Shown: piece after piece, positions 33,346 through 41,399 of the stretch
Position numbering within the stretch: position 1 is the first letter of the stretch
Layout of the letters: the number at the start of each line of letters is the position of its first letter
DNA from: Anaerovorax odorimutans
GTDB taxonomy: Bacteria > Bacillota > Clostridia > Peptostreptococcales > Anaerovoracaceae
Length of the DNA: 64,000 nt
Reading direction: 5' to 3'
Assembly: GCF_024459955.1 (NCBI RefSeq)
Contig: NZ_JANFXK010000004.1
Coordinates: 1-64,000 of the forward strand
The notes under the pieces: generated by a model
Database searches by the model: none
Seen by the model: the letters and a program-made list of their open reading frames with translations, nothing else
What the model was told of the DNA's origin: nothing
Translations under genes and position numbers: made by a program

Positions 33346-34903
33346 TTTGTAAGATATCCTCCTTTTTGTCTTCTGCGTATTTCTTTTCGGTGATTTCCTC
33401 GAATTTTTCTTCGGAAACATAAGATTTCTTTTCGCTCTTCATAAACAGGATGTAGAGGACGAAAGCGATCAGGAATCCGACTATGTAGCTGTTGGCATCA
33501 AGCCACATGGTAACCGTACCGCCGATTCCGAATTTGCCCAGCAGCGGAACAATGAATCCCAGAACCCACGCCGCAATGGCCCTTATGTTCCAGCCTTTGT
33601 TGTAGTTGTAGGTATCGTCCTTTGCGTCGTACAGCGCTTTGACATTGATTCTCTTTTTCTTGATTACAAAGTAGTCAGCCACCAGGATTGCCGCTACCGG
33701 GCCTAAGATTGTACCGCAGGTGCCCAGCCATGCGAACATGAACGCGCCGGCGTCGCCGTACATCCACCAGGGCCGGTATACGATGCACAGAATGCAGGTG
33801 ATGACGATTCCCACTTTGTAACTGATCTTTCTTGGCGCCAGGTTCGCGAACCCATTGGCAGGAGCCACTACGTTGGCAGCCATATTGGTCGTCAGAGTCC
33901 CGATGATAACGCCCAGTGATACGATCAGTACGACTACTTTGTTGTTCAAATGCAGCAATACTGCCGTCGGATCAAATTGAGCCTGTCCGTAAGCAACTTC
34001 GGTCACCTTGGCGAACATTGCGCCGATGGTAGCCAGTACAATAACGGAAGTCGGCATTGCGTAGAGCTGTCCTCTGAACTGTGCTTTCTGGGATTTTGCG
34101 TATCTTGAGAAATCAGGAATGTTCAAAGCCAGTGTCGCCCATACGGCGATGTTGCTTGTAATACCGGCAAGGAACACATACAGGAAACCGCCGTTGGCTG
34201 CTAATGTGGCTTCCTCATTGCCTGCCAGGAACATATCTCCTACCGATACGCCGCAATCGTTGCCCAGCGATACGATCCAGCAAACCAGACCTATGCAGAG
34301 CACGATCAGGATTGGGCTTCCCAGGCTTTCCAGCTTTTTGATCCCCTCTGAGCCTCTCAGGCCCAAAATCAAAGTCACTACCAGGAACAATCCAAATCCA
34401 ATAAATCTTCCCATGCCTTCCGTATCCCAGCTGCTGCTGAATATGGAGATAATCGACGAAAATGCCGCTCCTCCTACCCAGCACTGTACCGCGCACCAGC
34501 CTGCGGCAACGACAGCTCTCATCAGTGATGGCAGGTGAGAACCCAGCCGGCCAAAGGAAATTCTCGCAAATACCGGGAAAGGAACTCCATACCTCGTCCC
34601 TGCATGGGAGTTCAGCTGCATTGGAATCAGTACGATCAGGTTTCCGATGAGAACGTTTATCAGTGCGGGGATGGGGCCCATTCCCAGGGCAATCAGTGCC
34701 GCCGCGTAGGAAAAGCCGGTAATGCAGATGACCATACCAACCCAAAGCATTCCAATGTTATAAGTGTTCCAGGTTCTTTCAGTCGCAGATGTGGGAACCA
34801 GGTCCGCATTCATATATTTCGAATCAGCCAGTTCCTTAAGGGTCTCCTCGTTTAATTCAAAGAGCCCTTTTGAAAATTCCGTTTGTGTATATTTCTTTTC
34901 CAT
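33338..34903 (-). CDS. NCS1-family nucleobase permease
   Basis: The 521-residue, 12-helix transporter of the nucleobase:cation symporter-1 family imports uracil, cytosine, allantoin or hydantoin-like compounds. Features: NADLVPTSATERTWNTYNIGMLWVGM before helix 1, SHAGTRYGVPFPVFARISFG, the GWCAVQCWVGG substrate-site helix, and NIPDFSRYAK. The C-terminal 35 residues are an unusual, highly charged tail. It is the first gene of the pyrimidine operon, 96 bp downstream of a sigma-54 promoter. Uracil is the likely substrate from context. Confidence 0.92.
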   Translation of the reverse strand: MEKKYTQTEFSKGLFELNEETLKELADSKYMNADLVPTSATERTWNTYNIGMLWVGMVICITGFSYAAALIALGMGPIPALINVLIGNLIVLIPMQLNSHAGTRYGVPFPVFARISFGRLGSHLPSLMRAVVAAGWCAVQCWVGGAAFSSIISIFSSSWDTEGMGRFIGFGLFLVVTLILGLRGSEGIKKLESLGSPILIVLCIGLVCWIVSLGNDCGVSVGDMFLAGNEEATLAANGGFLYVFLAGITSNIAVWATLALNIPDFSRYAKSQKAQFRGQLYAMPTSVIVLATIGAMFAKVTEVAYGQAQFDPTAVLLHLNNKVVVLIVSLGVIIGTLTTNMAANVVAPANGFANLAPRKISYKVGIVITCILCIVYRPWWMYGDAGAFMFAWLGTCGTILGPVAAILVADYFVIKKKRINVKALYDAKDDTYNYNKGWNIRAIAAWVLGFIVPLLGKFGIGGTVTMWLDANSYIVGFLIAFVLYILFMKSEKKSYVSEEKFEEITEKKYAEDKKEDILQNV

Positions 34904-34998
34904 ATTTACTCCTTGTGGCGAATTTAATACGATTTCACCTTTACTCGTTTCAGGAATAACGTTTTACAACATCGGCCGCTGCTGCATCTATATATAAG

Positions 34999-35013
34999 GC
35001 AACTTCTGTGCCA
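34999..35013 (-). promoter_or_regulatory. Sigma-54 promoter of the pyrimidine-degradation operon
   Basis: On the minus strand TGGCAC-AGAAG-TTGC matches the -24/-12 consensus at every strongly conserved base. It lies 96 bp before the permease start. The gene upstream encodes a sigma-54-dependent activator. Confidence 0.88.
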
Positions 35014-35088
35014 ATCTATTTCGAATTTTCAAATTAAATAACAAATCCCGAAAGCCCGCTTTATTTCAACAAATTTTGCTGGTAAAAG

Positions 35089-35127
35089 CAAAAAGAAGAC
35101 GAGTCGCTTTTTGCTTTCGTCTTCTTT
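35089..35127 (-). terminator. Terminator of the sigma-54 activator gene
   Basis: AAGAAGACGA pairs with TCGTCTTCTT around a 15-nt loop, followed on the minus strand by TTTTTGC. It separates the regulator gene from the permease promoter. Confidence 0.8.
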
Positions 35128-35129
35128 TC

Positions 35130-35177
35130 GTTCCGTTTTCGTAACTTGTAAAACAGTTCTCGTTCCGATTCGGTAAC
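35130..35177. promoter_or_regulatory. Pair of activator-type palindromes (GTTCCG half-sites)
   Basis: GTTCCG-TTTT-CGTAAC at 35130-35145 and GTTCCG-ATTC-GGTAAC at 35162-35177 are 16-bp dyads spaced 32 bp centre to centre, about 117-164 bp upstream of the -24 element. The same half-sites occur before the aldehyde dehydrogenase (39314-39341). This is the position expected for a sigma-54 enhancer. Confidence 0.7.
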
Positions 35178-35180
35178 AGC

Positions 35181-36614
35181 TCACTCTCTATTGATCTTTC
35201 GAAAAAGGGTGGTCGGCGAAATGTTTAAAAGTTTGGCGGCTTTTCTTATGCTCCCGCCCTTTTTCATGGCCAGAGCGATGTATTCATCCTCCATTTCCTG
35301 GACCACTTCCGTAAGCTCCACCGGCAGCTTTTCTGAGGAAACGATCTTTTTGTCCTTTACGAGCACATCTTCCTGCGGCAGATCCGCCAAGGTAATCTCT
35401 TGGTTCAGGCTGAGCACAACGTACCGCTCGATGGCGTTTCTCAGCTCGCGGACGTTCCCGTTCCATTCGGCTTTTTTCAGCACCTCCAGAACCTCCTGGC
35501 TGATGGTCTTATGCAGGCCGTTCTTTTCATTGAGTTCCTTCAGAAAGGTAATGGTCAGGGGGATGATATCTTCCCGCCTTTCCCTGAGGGGAGGTATTCG
35601 GATGGGAATTACGCTCAATCGATAATACAGATCTTCCCGGAATTCATTTTGATCGACCATCTCTTTCAGGTCCCTGTTTGTTGCGGCAATGATGCGGCAG
35701 TCCACTTTTTTGTTTCTTGTGCTCCCCACACGCATGATCTCTCCGGTTTCCAAAAAGGAAAGGAGCTTTGGCTGCAAATTGAGAGGCAGCTCACCGATCT
35801 CGTCTAAAAACACCACACCGCCGTCAGCGACTTCGAAGAGACCCATTTTCCCTTCGCGGCTGGCCCCGGTAAATGCTCCCGGAGCATAGCCGAACAGCTC
35901 CGATTCCAGCAGCTGCTCCGGAATCGCTCCGCAATTGATGGAAACCATCGGTTTGCTGCCTCTTTTGCTCATGTCGTGAATCAGCCTGGCGATCACGCCT
36001 TTGCCGACGCCTGATTCGCCCAGGATCAAAACAATGCTGTCGTTCATGGCGGCCCTTTCGGCAATTTCCAGAACGCCTCTCATCTGGGTGCTTTCCGCGA
36101 TCAAACCTTTGTGGGCGATGTTATTATGTTTTGTAAGCTCGCTTCGGTAAGCGTCGATCAGGGTCTCCTGTTTTAGCTGTTCTTCAAAGAGGGCGTTCAG
36201 GATGGGCACGTCCCGCAGGTTATTGATGATTCTTTTGATGTTCCCACTCTCGTCAAAGATAGGCGTGGCGGTGACCAAAATGGTCTTTCCGTTGGGAAGC
36301 TTCTGGGTTATGGTCTCCTGCTGCTTTGACTCAAATACCAAGGCGGAAGCCGACTGCTGAAAAATACCTTCAGTGACCAGATCCTTGGTATTCTTTCCCA
36401 CAATCGCTCTTCCTTCCATGCCCATGATTTTTCTGTGGGCGCCGTTGCACAGGATGGTAACCCCGTTCTCATCCACCACCGTCATGCCGTCTTCCGTGAA
36501 AAAGCAGGATCTGAGCGCTTCGATGATAAACTCCTTATCATCTTCAATATTTCCCGAGAGAACCTTTTGTTCAATTTCTTCGAATTTGTATAACCTGTCC
36601 TTAAAAGTAACCAT
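35181..36614 (-). CDS. Sigma-54-dependent transcriptional activator with PAS domain
   Basis: The 477-residue activator has an N-terminal PAS-like sensor (about 40-150: EDGMTVVDENGVTILCNGAHRKIMGM), an AAA+ domain (about 170-395: LILGESGVGKGVIARLIHD, the sigma-54 contact loop ELFGYAPGAFTGA, GVVFLDEIGELPL, DLYYRLSVIPIRIPPLRER), and a C-terminal Fis-type helix-turn-helix (GGSIRKAAKLLNISPTTLFRKI). It should remodel sigma-54 RNA polymerase at the promoters at 35013 and 39181. The signal is probably a pyrimidine or breakdown product. I start at 36614, preceded by GAGGTACTCT. The DNA-binding targets are the proposed palindromes beside it. Confidence 0.93.
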   Translation of the reverse strand: MVTFKDRLYKFEEIEQKVLSGNIEDDKEFIIEALRSCFFTEDGMTVVDENGVTILCNGAHRKIMGMEGRAIVGKNTKDLVTEGIFQQSASALVFESKQQETITQKLPNGKTILVTATPIFDESGNIKRIINNLRDVPILNALFEEQLKQETLIDAYRSELTKHNNIAHKGLIAESTQMRGVLEIAERAAMNDSIVLILGESGVGKGVIARLIHDMSKRGSKPMVSINCGAIPEQLLESELFGYAPGAFTGASREGKMGLFEVADGGVVFLDEIGELPLNLQPKLLSFLETGEIMRVGSTRNKKVDCRIIAATNRDLKEMVDQNEFREDLYYRLSVIPIRIPPLRERREDIIPLTITFLKELNEKNGLHKTISQEVLEVLKKAEWNGNVRELRNAIERYVVLSLNQEITLADLPQEDVLVKDKKIVSSEKLPVELTEVVQEMEDEYIALAMKKGGSIRKAAKLLNISPTTLFRKINRE

Positions 36615-36972
36615 AGAGTACCTCAATAGTTTTCTGTTATCTCTGTTGTTCGCATATCCTTCAATAGTTCATTATATCAGACACGTTTTTGGAGTAAATA
36701 ATACCGTCTTAGTATTTTCTTTCCTATATTTTCTATTATGCGTGCTGCAGTGGTGCCTCATAACCTGGAGAGTCGCAGCCTCTTTAAGCAATTGCCTATT
36801 TGTTCAACAGCGGAGTTATTTCGGCTTTGTTGTTGATGTATTTCCAAGGGTTTGCGGTTTCTGCTCCTGCTCAAAGCCACATGTTGATCGGGTTTTCGTG
36901 CCCACATGCTCCGTATCCTTGAAAAAAGACCAACAAGAGCTTGGTTTTTCGCTGCATGTTGATAAAAAGGTC
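36615..36972. other. Non-coding stretch upstream of the sigma-54 activator
   Basis: No credible gene was seen; the long plus-strand frame here is antisense to the activator's 5' end and then runs into repeats. The activator promoter should lie in 36620-36720, which is AT-rich, but no clear hexamers were recognised. Confidence 0.4.
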
Positions 36973-37050
36973 ACGCATCTCTCAGCGCTCCTACAGCTTT
37001 TAAAAGAGTCGGCAGCGCAAATTTTCATTTTTTACGGTTTCGAGTGCCTG
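36973..37050. repeat. Degenerate repeat copy 1 (partner at 37315-37382)
   Basis: The stretch begins ACGCAT, contains TCCTACAGCT and CAAATTTTCATTTTTT and ends CCTG. The copy at 37315-37382 has the same blocks in the same order (ACGCAT, TCCTGCAGTC, CAAATTTTCATTTTTT, CCTG). Confidence 0.6.
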
Positions 37051-37094
37051 TGGGTGGAAATTTCAACAGCCGCGGGCAGGAGCGGGCAGAAGTC

Positions 37095-37156
37095 CCCGAA
37101 TATCAATGGATGTCCGCCAGCAGCGCAGTATTGATATTCTTTCTCATTTCCGGGCG
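37095..37156. repeat. Continuous copy of the dispersed repeat split at 26289-26497
   Basis: CCCCGAATATCAATGG, CCAGCAGCGCAGTATTGATA and TTCTTTCTCATTTCCGGGCG follow one another without a break, whereas the copy near 26.3 kb is interrupted. Confidence 0.6.
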
Positions 37157-37170
37157 GCAATTATACGATT

Positions 37171-37506
37171 CTACCCAATTTGTACGGCGTTGCCGCAAGG
37201 CGTAGAATCGTGAAAGGTGCTCAACGTGGCTCATTTCTTATAACCTGTGAACCGCTCGCCAAAAGGGCAGTTCCGGTAACTTTTCCTAATTTTTTTTAAA
37301 AGTTACGCATTTTTCAACGATCCTGCAGTCTTCAGAACAGCTGGTAACACAAATTTTCATTTTTTGCAATTTTGAACACCTGCAAACCCACAACTTTGCG
37401 TAACTTTGCATAATTTTTTTGAAAAGTTACCGCAGCAGTGAAAGTTTTTTGCCACAACGAAAAACTTTCACTGTTTTCTACTTTACGGCAACGCCGTACC
37501 AACCCG
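37171..37506. mobile_element. MITE-like element with inverted terminal repeats
   Basis: A perfect 14-bp inverted repeat, GTACGGCGTTGCCG at 37182-37195 and CGGCAACGCCGTAC at 37486-37499, is extended on the inner side by TCTAC and CTTTCAC blocks in matching order. The interior holds three hairpins, including a perfect 14-bp stem (CAGTGAAAGTTTTT) at 37436-37473, and the degenerate repeat copy at 37315. No transposase is encoded; ends and size fit a non-autonomous element. Confidence 0.55.
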
Positions 37507-37582
37507 GTCAATATCGTACAAAAAAGCTGCCGTTCTAATAGGTTTACCTGTCATTAGTGCGGCAGCGGATTCCGGCTCAATT

Positions 37583-39013
37583 TTAAAGCGGGTTTGAATT
37601 GTTTTTAATAAATTCCGCGGAGAACAAGTCTTCTTCCTTTGGAATGTTGAGCGGCAGAGTTCTGGATACGTGGGTAATGTTGATAAGATCTTTCCAGTTA
37701 ACGTTATGGGATACGCTGTTATTTCCCCAGGTGCCGCATCCCAGGGTCATGGTCATCGGCATGCCGTTTTCCCAGGAACCGCTGTTGCCCACGCCCTGCG
37801 GCTGATTTACCATCATTCTGGCAACCGGCATTCTCATAGCCATTTTTTCAACCTTTTCATCGTCATTGGTGTGGATTCCACAGCCGTGTCCTTTACCCAT
37901 ATAGTTCATAACGGCTTCCATCTTGTCCATCGCGTCTTCAAAGCTATCAATCTTGACTAGTGTTGTAACTCTTGAAAGCTTTTCCCCCGTAAATGGGTGG
38001 TCGTGACCGATACCGTCGTTTTCTTCCACAAACAGGAACTGGGTATCCTCGTTGATTTCAAGCTCTGCCAAGGCTGCGATCTTCGCTACCGGCTGTGCGA
38101 CGATGTGCCTGTTCAGGTTGTGGTTTTCAGGCCACTGCGGCCAAAGGGTCTTCTGCAGCTTTGCCTTTTCTTCGGACCCTTCCTTGATAAAAAATCCGCC
38201 GTTGTCCTGCAGTGCTTTCACAAATTCATCGTAGCATTCCTTTTGCACAAGAAGAACGTTTTCTGTGGAACAGCTGGTGGCATTGTCAAAGCATTTGGAT
38301 GTTCTGACCATGCCGGCAACCTTGCCCAGATCCGTAGTCCCATCCACGTATACCGCATCATTTCCGGTTCCTACTCCAATGGCCGGCGTCCCTGATTTGT
38401 ACGCGGCTTTTACCATCCCCGCACCACCGGTAGCAAGCACAAAGTCGCACTGTTTCATCAGTTCGCCGGAGCAGTCGATGCTTACGTATTCAGGCTCGAT
38501 TGCGATGATCAGATCTTCCGGAGCATTGAATTTTTTCAGCACTTTTCTCAAATAGTCGACTACGAACAAATTCACCTTTGCAGCCTTTGGATGCGGGGCC
38601 AGGATGATCGCATTCCTGCCCTTGATTGCATTCATCGGCTTTACGACAGCCGTGTTTTCCGCATTTGTCACCGGGGCCAATGCTCCGATGACACCCATGG
38701 GCTTGGCGTATTTAGCGATATTTCTTTTTTTGTCATATTCGATGAGTCCTACGGATTTTTCGTCTTTCATTTCACGGTAATGCCCAATGGTTTTGTTCCA
38801 TATCTTAGCAATCTTATCCTCCACATCTCCCATGCCGGTTTCTTCTACTGTCTGCTCAGCCACCTGCCGCATAAAATCCGGGCGCGTGCCGTAAAAAGCG
38901 ATGGCGGCGACAAGCTCGTCCACCTGCTCCTGCGAGTATCCGTTCAAAACTTTCTGTGCCTCTCTGGCTCTGGCTACCAGTCCGCTCATGTACGCTTCAT
39001 AATTAATTTCCAT
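37583..39013 (-). CDS. CoA-acylating aldehyde dehydrogenase
   Basis: The 476-residue enzyme oxidises an aldehyde to an acyl-CoA with NAD. It belongs to the EutE/AdhE/SauS group: VDELVAAIAFYG, KPMGVIGALAPVTNAENTAVVKP, ILAPHPKAAKVN, FVLATGGAGMVKAAYKSGTP, GVGTGNDAVYVDGTTD, the catalytic cysteine in CFDNATSCSTENVLLV, and GCGTWGNNSVSHNVNWKDLINI. The sigma-54 promoter and activator sites upstream link it to the pyrimidine cluster, which suggests malonate semialdehyde to malonyl-CoA or acetyl-CoA; acetaldehyde or sulfoacetaldehyde are alternatives. I start at 39013, preceded by GAGGAGGG. Confidence 0.88.
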   Translation of the reverse strand: MEINYEAYMSGLVARAREAQKVLNGYSQEQVDELVAAIAFYGTRPDFMRQVAEQTVEETGMGDVEDKIAKIWNKTIGHYREMKDEKSVGLIEYDKKRNIAKYAKPMGVIGALAPVTNAENTAVVKPMNAIKGRNAIILAPHPKAAKVNLFVVDYLRKVLKKFNAPEDLIIAIEPEYVSIDCSGELMKQCDFVLATGGAGMVKAAYKSGTPAIGVGTGNDAVYVDGTTDLGKVAGMVRTSKCFDNATSCSTENVLLVQKECYDEFVKALQDNGGFFIKEGSEEKAKLQKTLWPQWPENHNLNRHIVAQPVAKIAALAELEINEDTQFLFVEENDGIGHDHPFTGEKLSRVTTLVKIDSFEDAMDKMEAVMNYMGKGHGCGIHTNDDEKVEKMAMRMPVARMMVNQPQGVGNSGSWENGMPMTMTLGCGTWGNNSVSHNVNWKDLINITHVSRTLPLNIPKEEDLFSAEFIKNNSNPL

Positions 39014-39165
39014 AAAACCCTCCTCAATAATGGTTATGATTAGAGAAAATAAAGTTCCAATTGAAACCTGTGTAATTTTACACGCAGGTTTCGGCATATC
39101 CCCCCCTGCGGCTATGTACCGTCCTGCCGGCCGGGCGATATATCATCCTTCTCTATAATGATAAT

Positions 39166-39181
39166 TGCAACTCTTGTGCCA
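39166..39181 (-). promoter_or_regulatory. Sigma-54 promoter of the aldehyde dehydrogenase gene
   Basis: On the minus strand TGGCAC-AAGAG-TTGCA matches the -24/-12 consensus. It lies 153 bp before the ATG, giving a leader with a CCTGTGTAATTTTACACGCAGG hairpin region near 39066-39090. Confidence 0.88.
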
Positions 39182-39313
39182 TTTAAGGGGGCCGGCGTCA
39201 AATCAGGTTTTGCGGCATGAGAAAAGCGTTGAAAACAAATGGCGGATTTCACCTCATGTTTCGATGCATTTTATTGACGTACCCGTTTCGATTGTTTCAT
39301 TATCGGAATATAT

Positions 39314-39341
39314 GGAACGTAATTCGTTCCGATATCGGAAC
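39314..39341. promoter_or_regulatory. Overlapping activator palindromes (GTTCCG half-sites)
   Basis: GGAACGTAATTCGTTCC (39314-39330, 17 bp) and GTTCCGATATCGGAAC (39326-39341, 16 bp) are both perfect palindromes and overlap by 5 bp. They lie about 133-160 bp upstream of the -24 element, as do the related dyads near 35.15 kb. Confidence 0.75.
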
Positions 39342-39453
39342 ATCATTTCGTTTTTATCATACCTATGGTACAGTTTTGCCTCAAAAAACTCGAATACTTC
39401 TGCCAGAGTTTCTTCGAAGCTTATGCCTCTTTCCAAAATATATTTTAAAAAGT

Positions 39454-39484
39454 ATTGACTCCCACGTAACGTGATAGTATATTC
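39454..39484 (+). promoter_or_regulatory. MerR-type promoter with 19-bp spacer
   Basis: TTGACT and TATTCT are separated by 19 bp, the elongated spacer typical of promoters activated by MerR proteins, and the spacer carries the dyad CACGTAACGTG. It lies 64 bp before the merR gene, so autoregulation is likely. Confidence 0.75.
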
Positions 39485-39547
39485 TTTTCTTTAGAAACCA
39501 AAGTGGAAATCCTCCTTGCAGTAGATTAACAGGAAAGGTTGGCAAAT

Positions 39548-40414
39548 ATGAAAACAATCAGCCAGGTTGCGGAATTAACAGGCGTCAGCACGCGCACATT
39601 GCAGTATTATGACGAAATCGGCCTGCTCAAGCCAAGCGGATTCACCTCGTCCGGTTACCGGTTATATGACGACAGCGCTTTGCAGGAGCTGCAGCAGATT
39701 TTGTTTTTCAAGGAATTGGGCTTTAAATTAAAGGAAATAAAAGAACTTATGCAGAGTCCACAGTTTGATCGTACTATGGCCTTTAAAAGGCAGAAACAAC
39801 TGCTCTTATTGAAGCGAAACCGTATTGATCGATTAATCGAGCTTTTGAGCAGACTGGAAAAAGGAGAGAAGTGTGTGAGTTTTAAAGAATTTGATCTGTC
39901 GGAATACATCGAGGCCTTGGAGTGCTTTAGAAAAAAGAGTCCCGATGATATTATCAAATATTGGGGAAGTGTGGAAAATTTTAATCAGCTTGTACAAAAA
40001 TTGAGGGAAGATGAGTCCGATGTGGCCCAGCTCGCCATTAAACATTTCGGCAGTGTTGAAAAATATACGCAAGCCATGAAGCATAACATGGAGCATTTCT
40101 CGGAAATAATGGCCCATCAGCAAAAGCTCGCAGCAGACAAGGAGGAACTGCTGCAGCGAAACGATGCCTGGTTCTTAAAACTGACCGCTGATATGCAGAA
40201 AAGCCCTGCCTGTGGGGAGGTTCAGGACATTGTTCGTGAAATCATTGATTTTACGCAGGAAACTGCCTTTGGCATGGAGCTGGGCGAAGGTTATTGGGAT
40301 ACGGTTATAGAGAGCTATTCCGGGGATGTCGCCAAAGAAATCGTCGATAAAAAATATGGGGACGGCGCGGCGGAGTATGTTGCGCGGGCTTTGAGGTGTT
40401 ACTTTTATGGGTGA
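39548..40414 (+). CDS. MerR-family regulator with TipAS-like effector domain
   Basis: The 288-residue regulator has an N-terminal MerR helix-turn-helix (MKTISQVAELTGVSTRTLQYYDEIGLLKPS, then GYRLYDDSALQELQQILFFKELGFKLKEIK), a coiled-coil dimerisation helix to about 125 and a C-terminal globin-like TipAS-type domain (about 170-288, ending AEYVARALRCYFYG) that binds antibiotics or other hydrophobic ligands. I choose the ATG at 39548, 10 nt after AGGAAAGG, over the TTG at 39539. No transporter gene follows; it is alone, facing the CRISPR remnant. Confidence 0.9.
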   Translation: MKTISQVAELTGVSTRTLQYYDEIGLLKPSGFTSSGYRLYDDSALQELQQILFFKELGFKLKEIKELMQSPQFDRTMAFKRQKQLLLLKRNRIDRLIELLSRLEKGEKCVSFKEFDLSEYIEALECFRKKSPDDIIKYWGSVENFNQLVQKLREDESDVAQLAIKHFGSVEKYTQAMKHNMEHFSEIMAHQQKLAADKEELLQRNDAWFLKLTADMQKSPACGEVQDIVREIIDFTQETAFGMELGEGYWDTVIESYSGDVAKEIVDKKYGDGAAEYVARALRCYFYG

Positions 40415-40691
40415 TGGCGGAAAATGAAGGGGCAGGATATATCCGCGCTTTCTGTGATAGATGAAGATAAAGGAAATTGGTATTGCAATCCGGCAAATTT
40501 GAGGTGTAGGCCGCCACATCTACTATCCATGAATATACCTTTTACAGCATCCCACACCCTTTGAATTTCGCTAATGTGTAAATCTAAATATTTCGGATTT
40601 TATGGCCACAGGGAGCATCACTATATATTTATATTCCATTTTGTATTGATTCAAAAAAATCAGATTCTAACATAGCCGAGCAGCATTTTCA

Positions 40692-40853
40692 GGTTTGAAT
40701 TGCCATCTGATAAGATTCATCCCGAAGTGCTTTCCCGGTGCAATTGGGCTCCATTCATTTACATTCCAATCTACTAAGATTCATCTGCTGCATGGTGTAA
40801 AGTTCCGGCATGCTATTGCTGATATTTACATTCCAATCTGCTAATTACAATAA
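40692..40853 (-). CRISPR. Decayed CRISPR remnant (three degenerate repeats)
   Basis: Degenerate 30-nt repeats lie at 40692-40721, 40757-40786 and 40824-40853, spaced 35 and 37 nt. The middle copy (ATTTACATTCCAATCT, then ACTAAGATTCATCT) differs from the variant repeat of array 2 at only a few positions; the third has lost its end. The same orientation as the intact arrays is kept. No leader-like GTCGAC motif lies on either side. Confidence 0.75.
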
Positions 40854-41003
40854 TGTACTGAATTTATTCAATATAGCTATCGGTTATAATCAGTTAATTA
40901 CACCGAATAACCTTCACAAAATTCGGCATAATTAAAAAATCATAACTTAGATCGTTTTTGTTTCAAGGCTTCAATATGAATATTAGCAAGCAACGTTCAA
41001 AAG

Positions 41004-41399
41004 CTACCATTGCTGATGTAGATATATCTTGACTTGAGAATAAAAGGTTTCCGCATTCATAATTTGTCTTCGCACTTCCTCTTTTGATATTACGAAATAG
41101 TCATCATAATCACTATCGCTTCTCACATCAAAAGCTTCCCTGATGATATCGGAAAGCTCTACATCAAAGATTCCCGACTTTATATATTCCTTGCGAAAAT
41201 ACGCTGATACTCCGCTGTGCTTAGAAAAGTCCACCTGATTCAAAGCAAGGACACTTCTCATGCAATGAAAAATCGCATAGTATGACCGGTTTGCCGCTCC
41301 TTTGTAATCATCGTTCTCAGCAAGTAGTTTTGCCGAACGGATACACTGTTCCGCTTGCTCTAATCGGTATTTTGACAAATCAGCTAATCGCTCATCCAT
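41004..41399 (-). CDS. HEPN-domain protein (toxin partner of MNT)
   Basis: This 131-residue helical HEPN protein has the putative RNase motif RSYYAIFH (R-X6-H variant of RX4-6H) near residues 44-51, then CMRSVLALNQVDFSKHSGV. With the adjacent nucleotidyltransferase it forms a HEPN/MNT pair; in the studied HepT/MntA systems the MNT protein inactivates the HEPN RNase by AMPylation. It starts inside the MNT gene (8-bp overlap), so the pair is coupled. It stands between the decayed CRISPR remnant and array 1. Confidence 0.88.
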   Translation of the reverse strand: MDERLADLSKYRLEQAEQCIRSAKLLAENDDYKGAANRSYYAIFHCMRSVLALNQVDFSKHSGVSAYFRKEYIKSGIFDVELSDIIREAFDVRSDSDYDDYFVISKEEVRRQIMNAETFYSQVKIYLHQQW

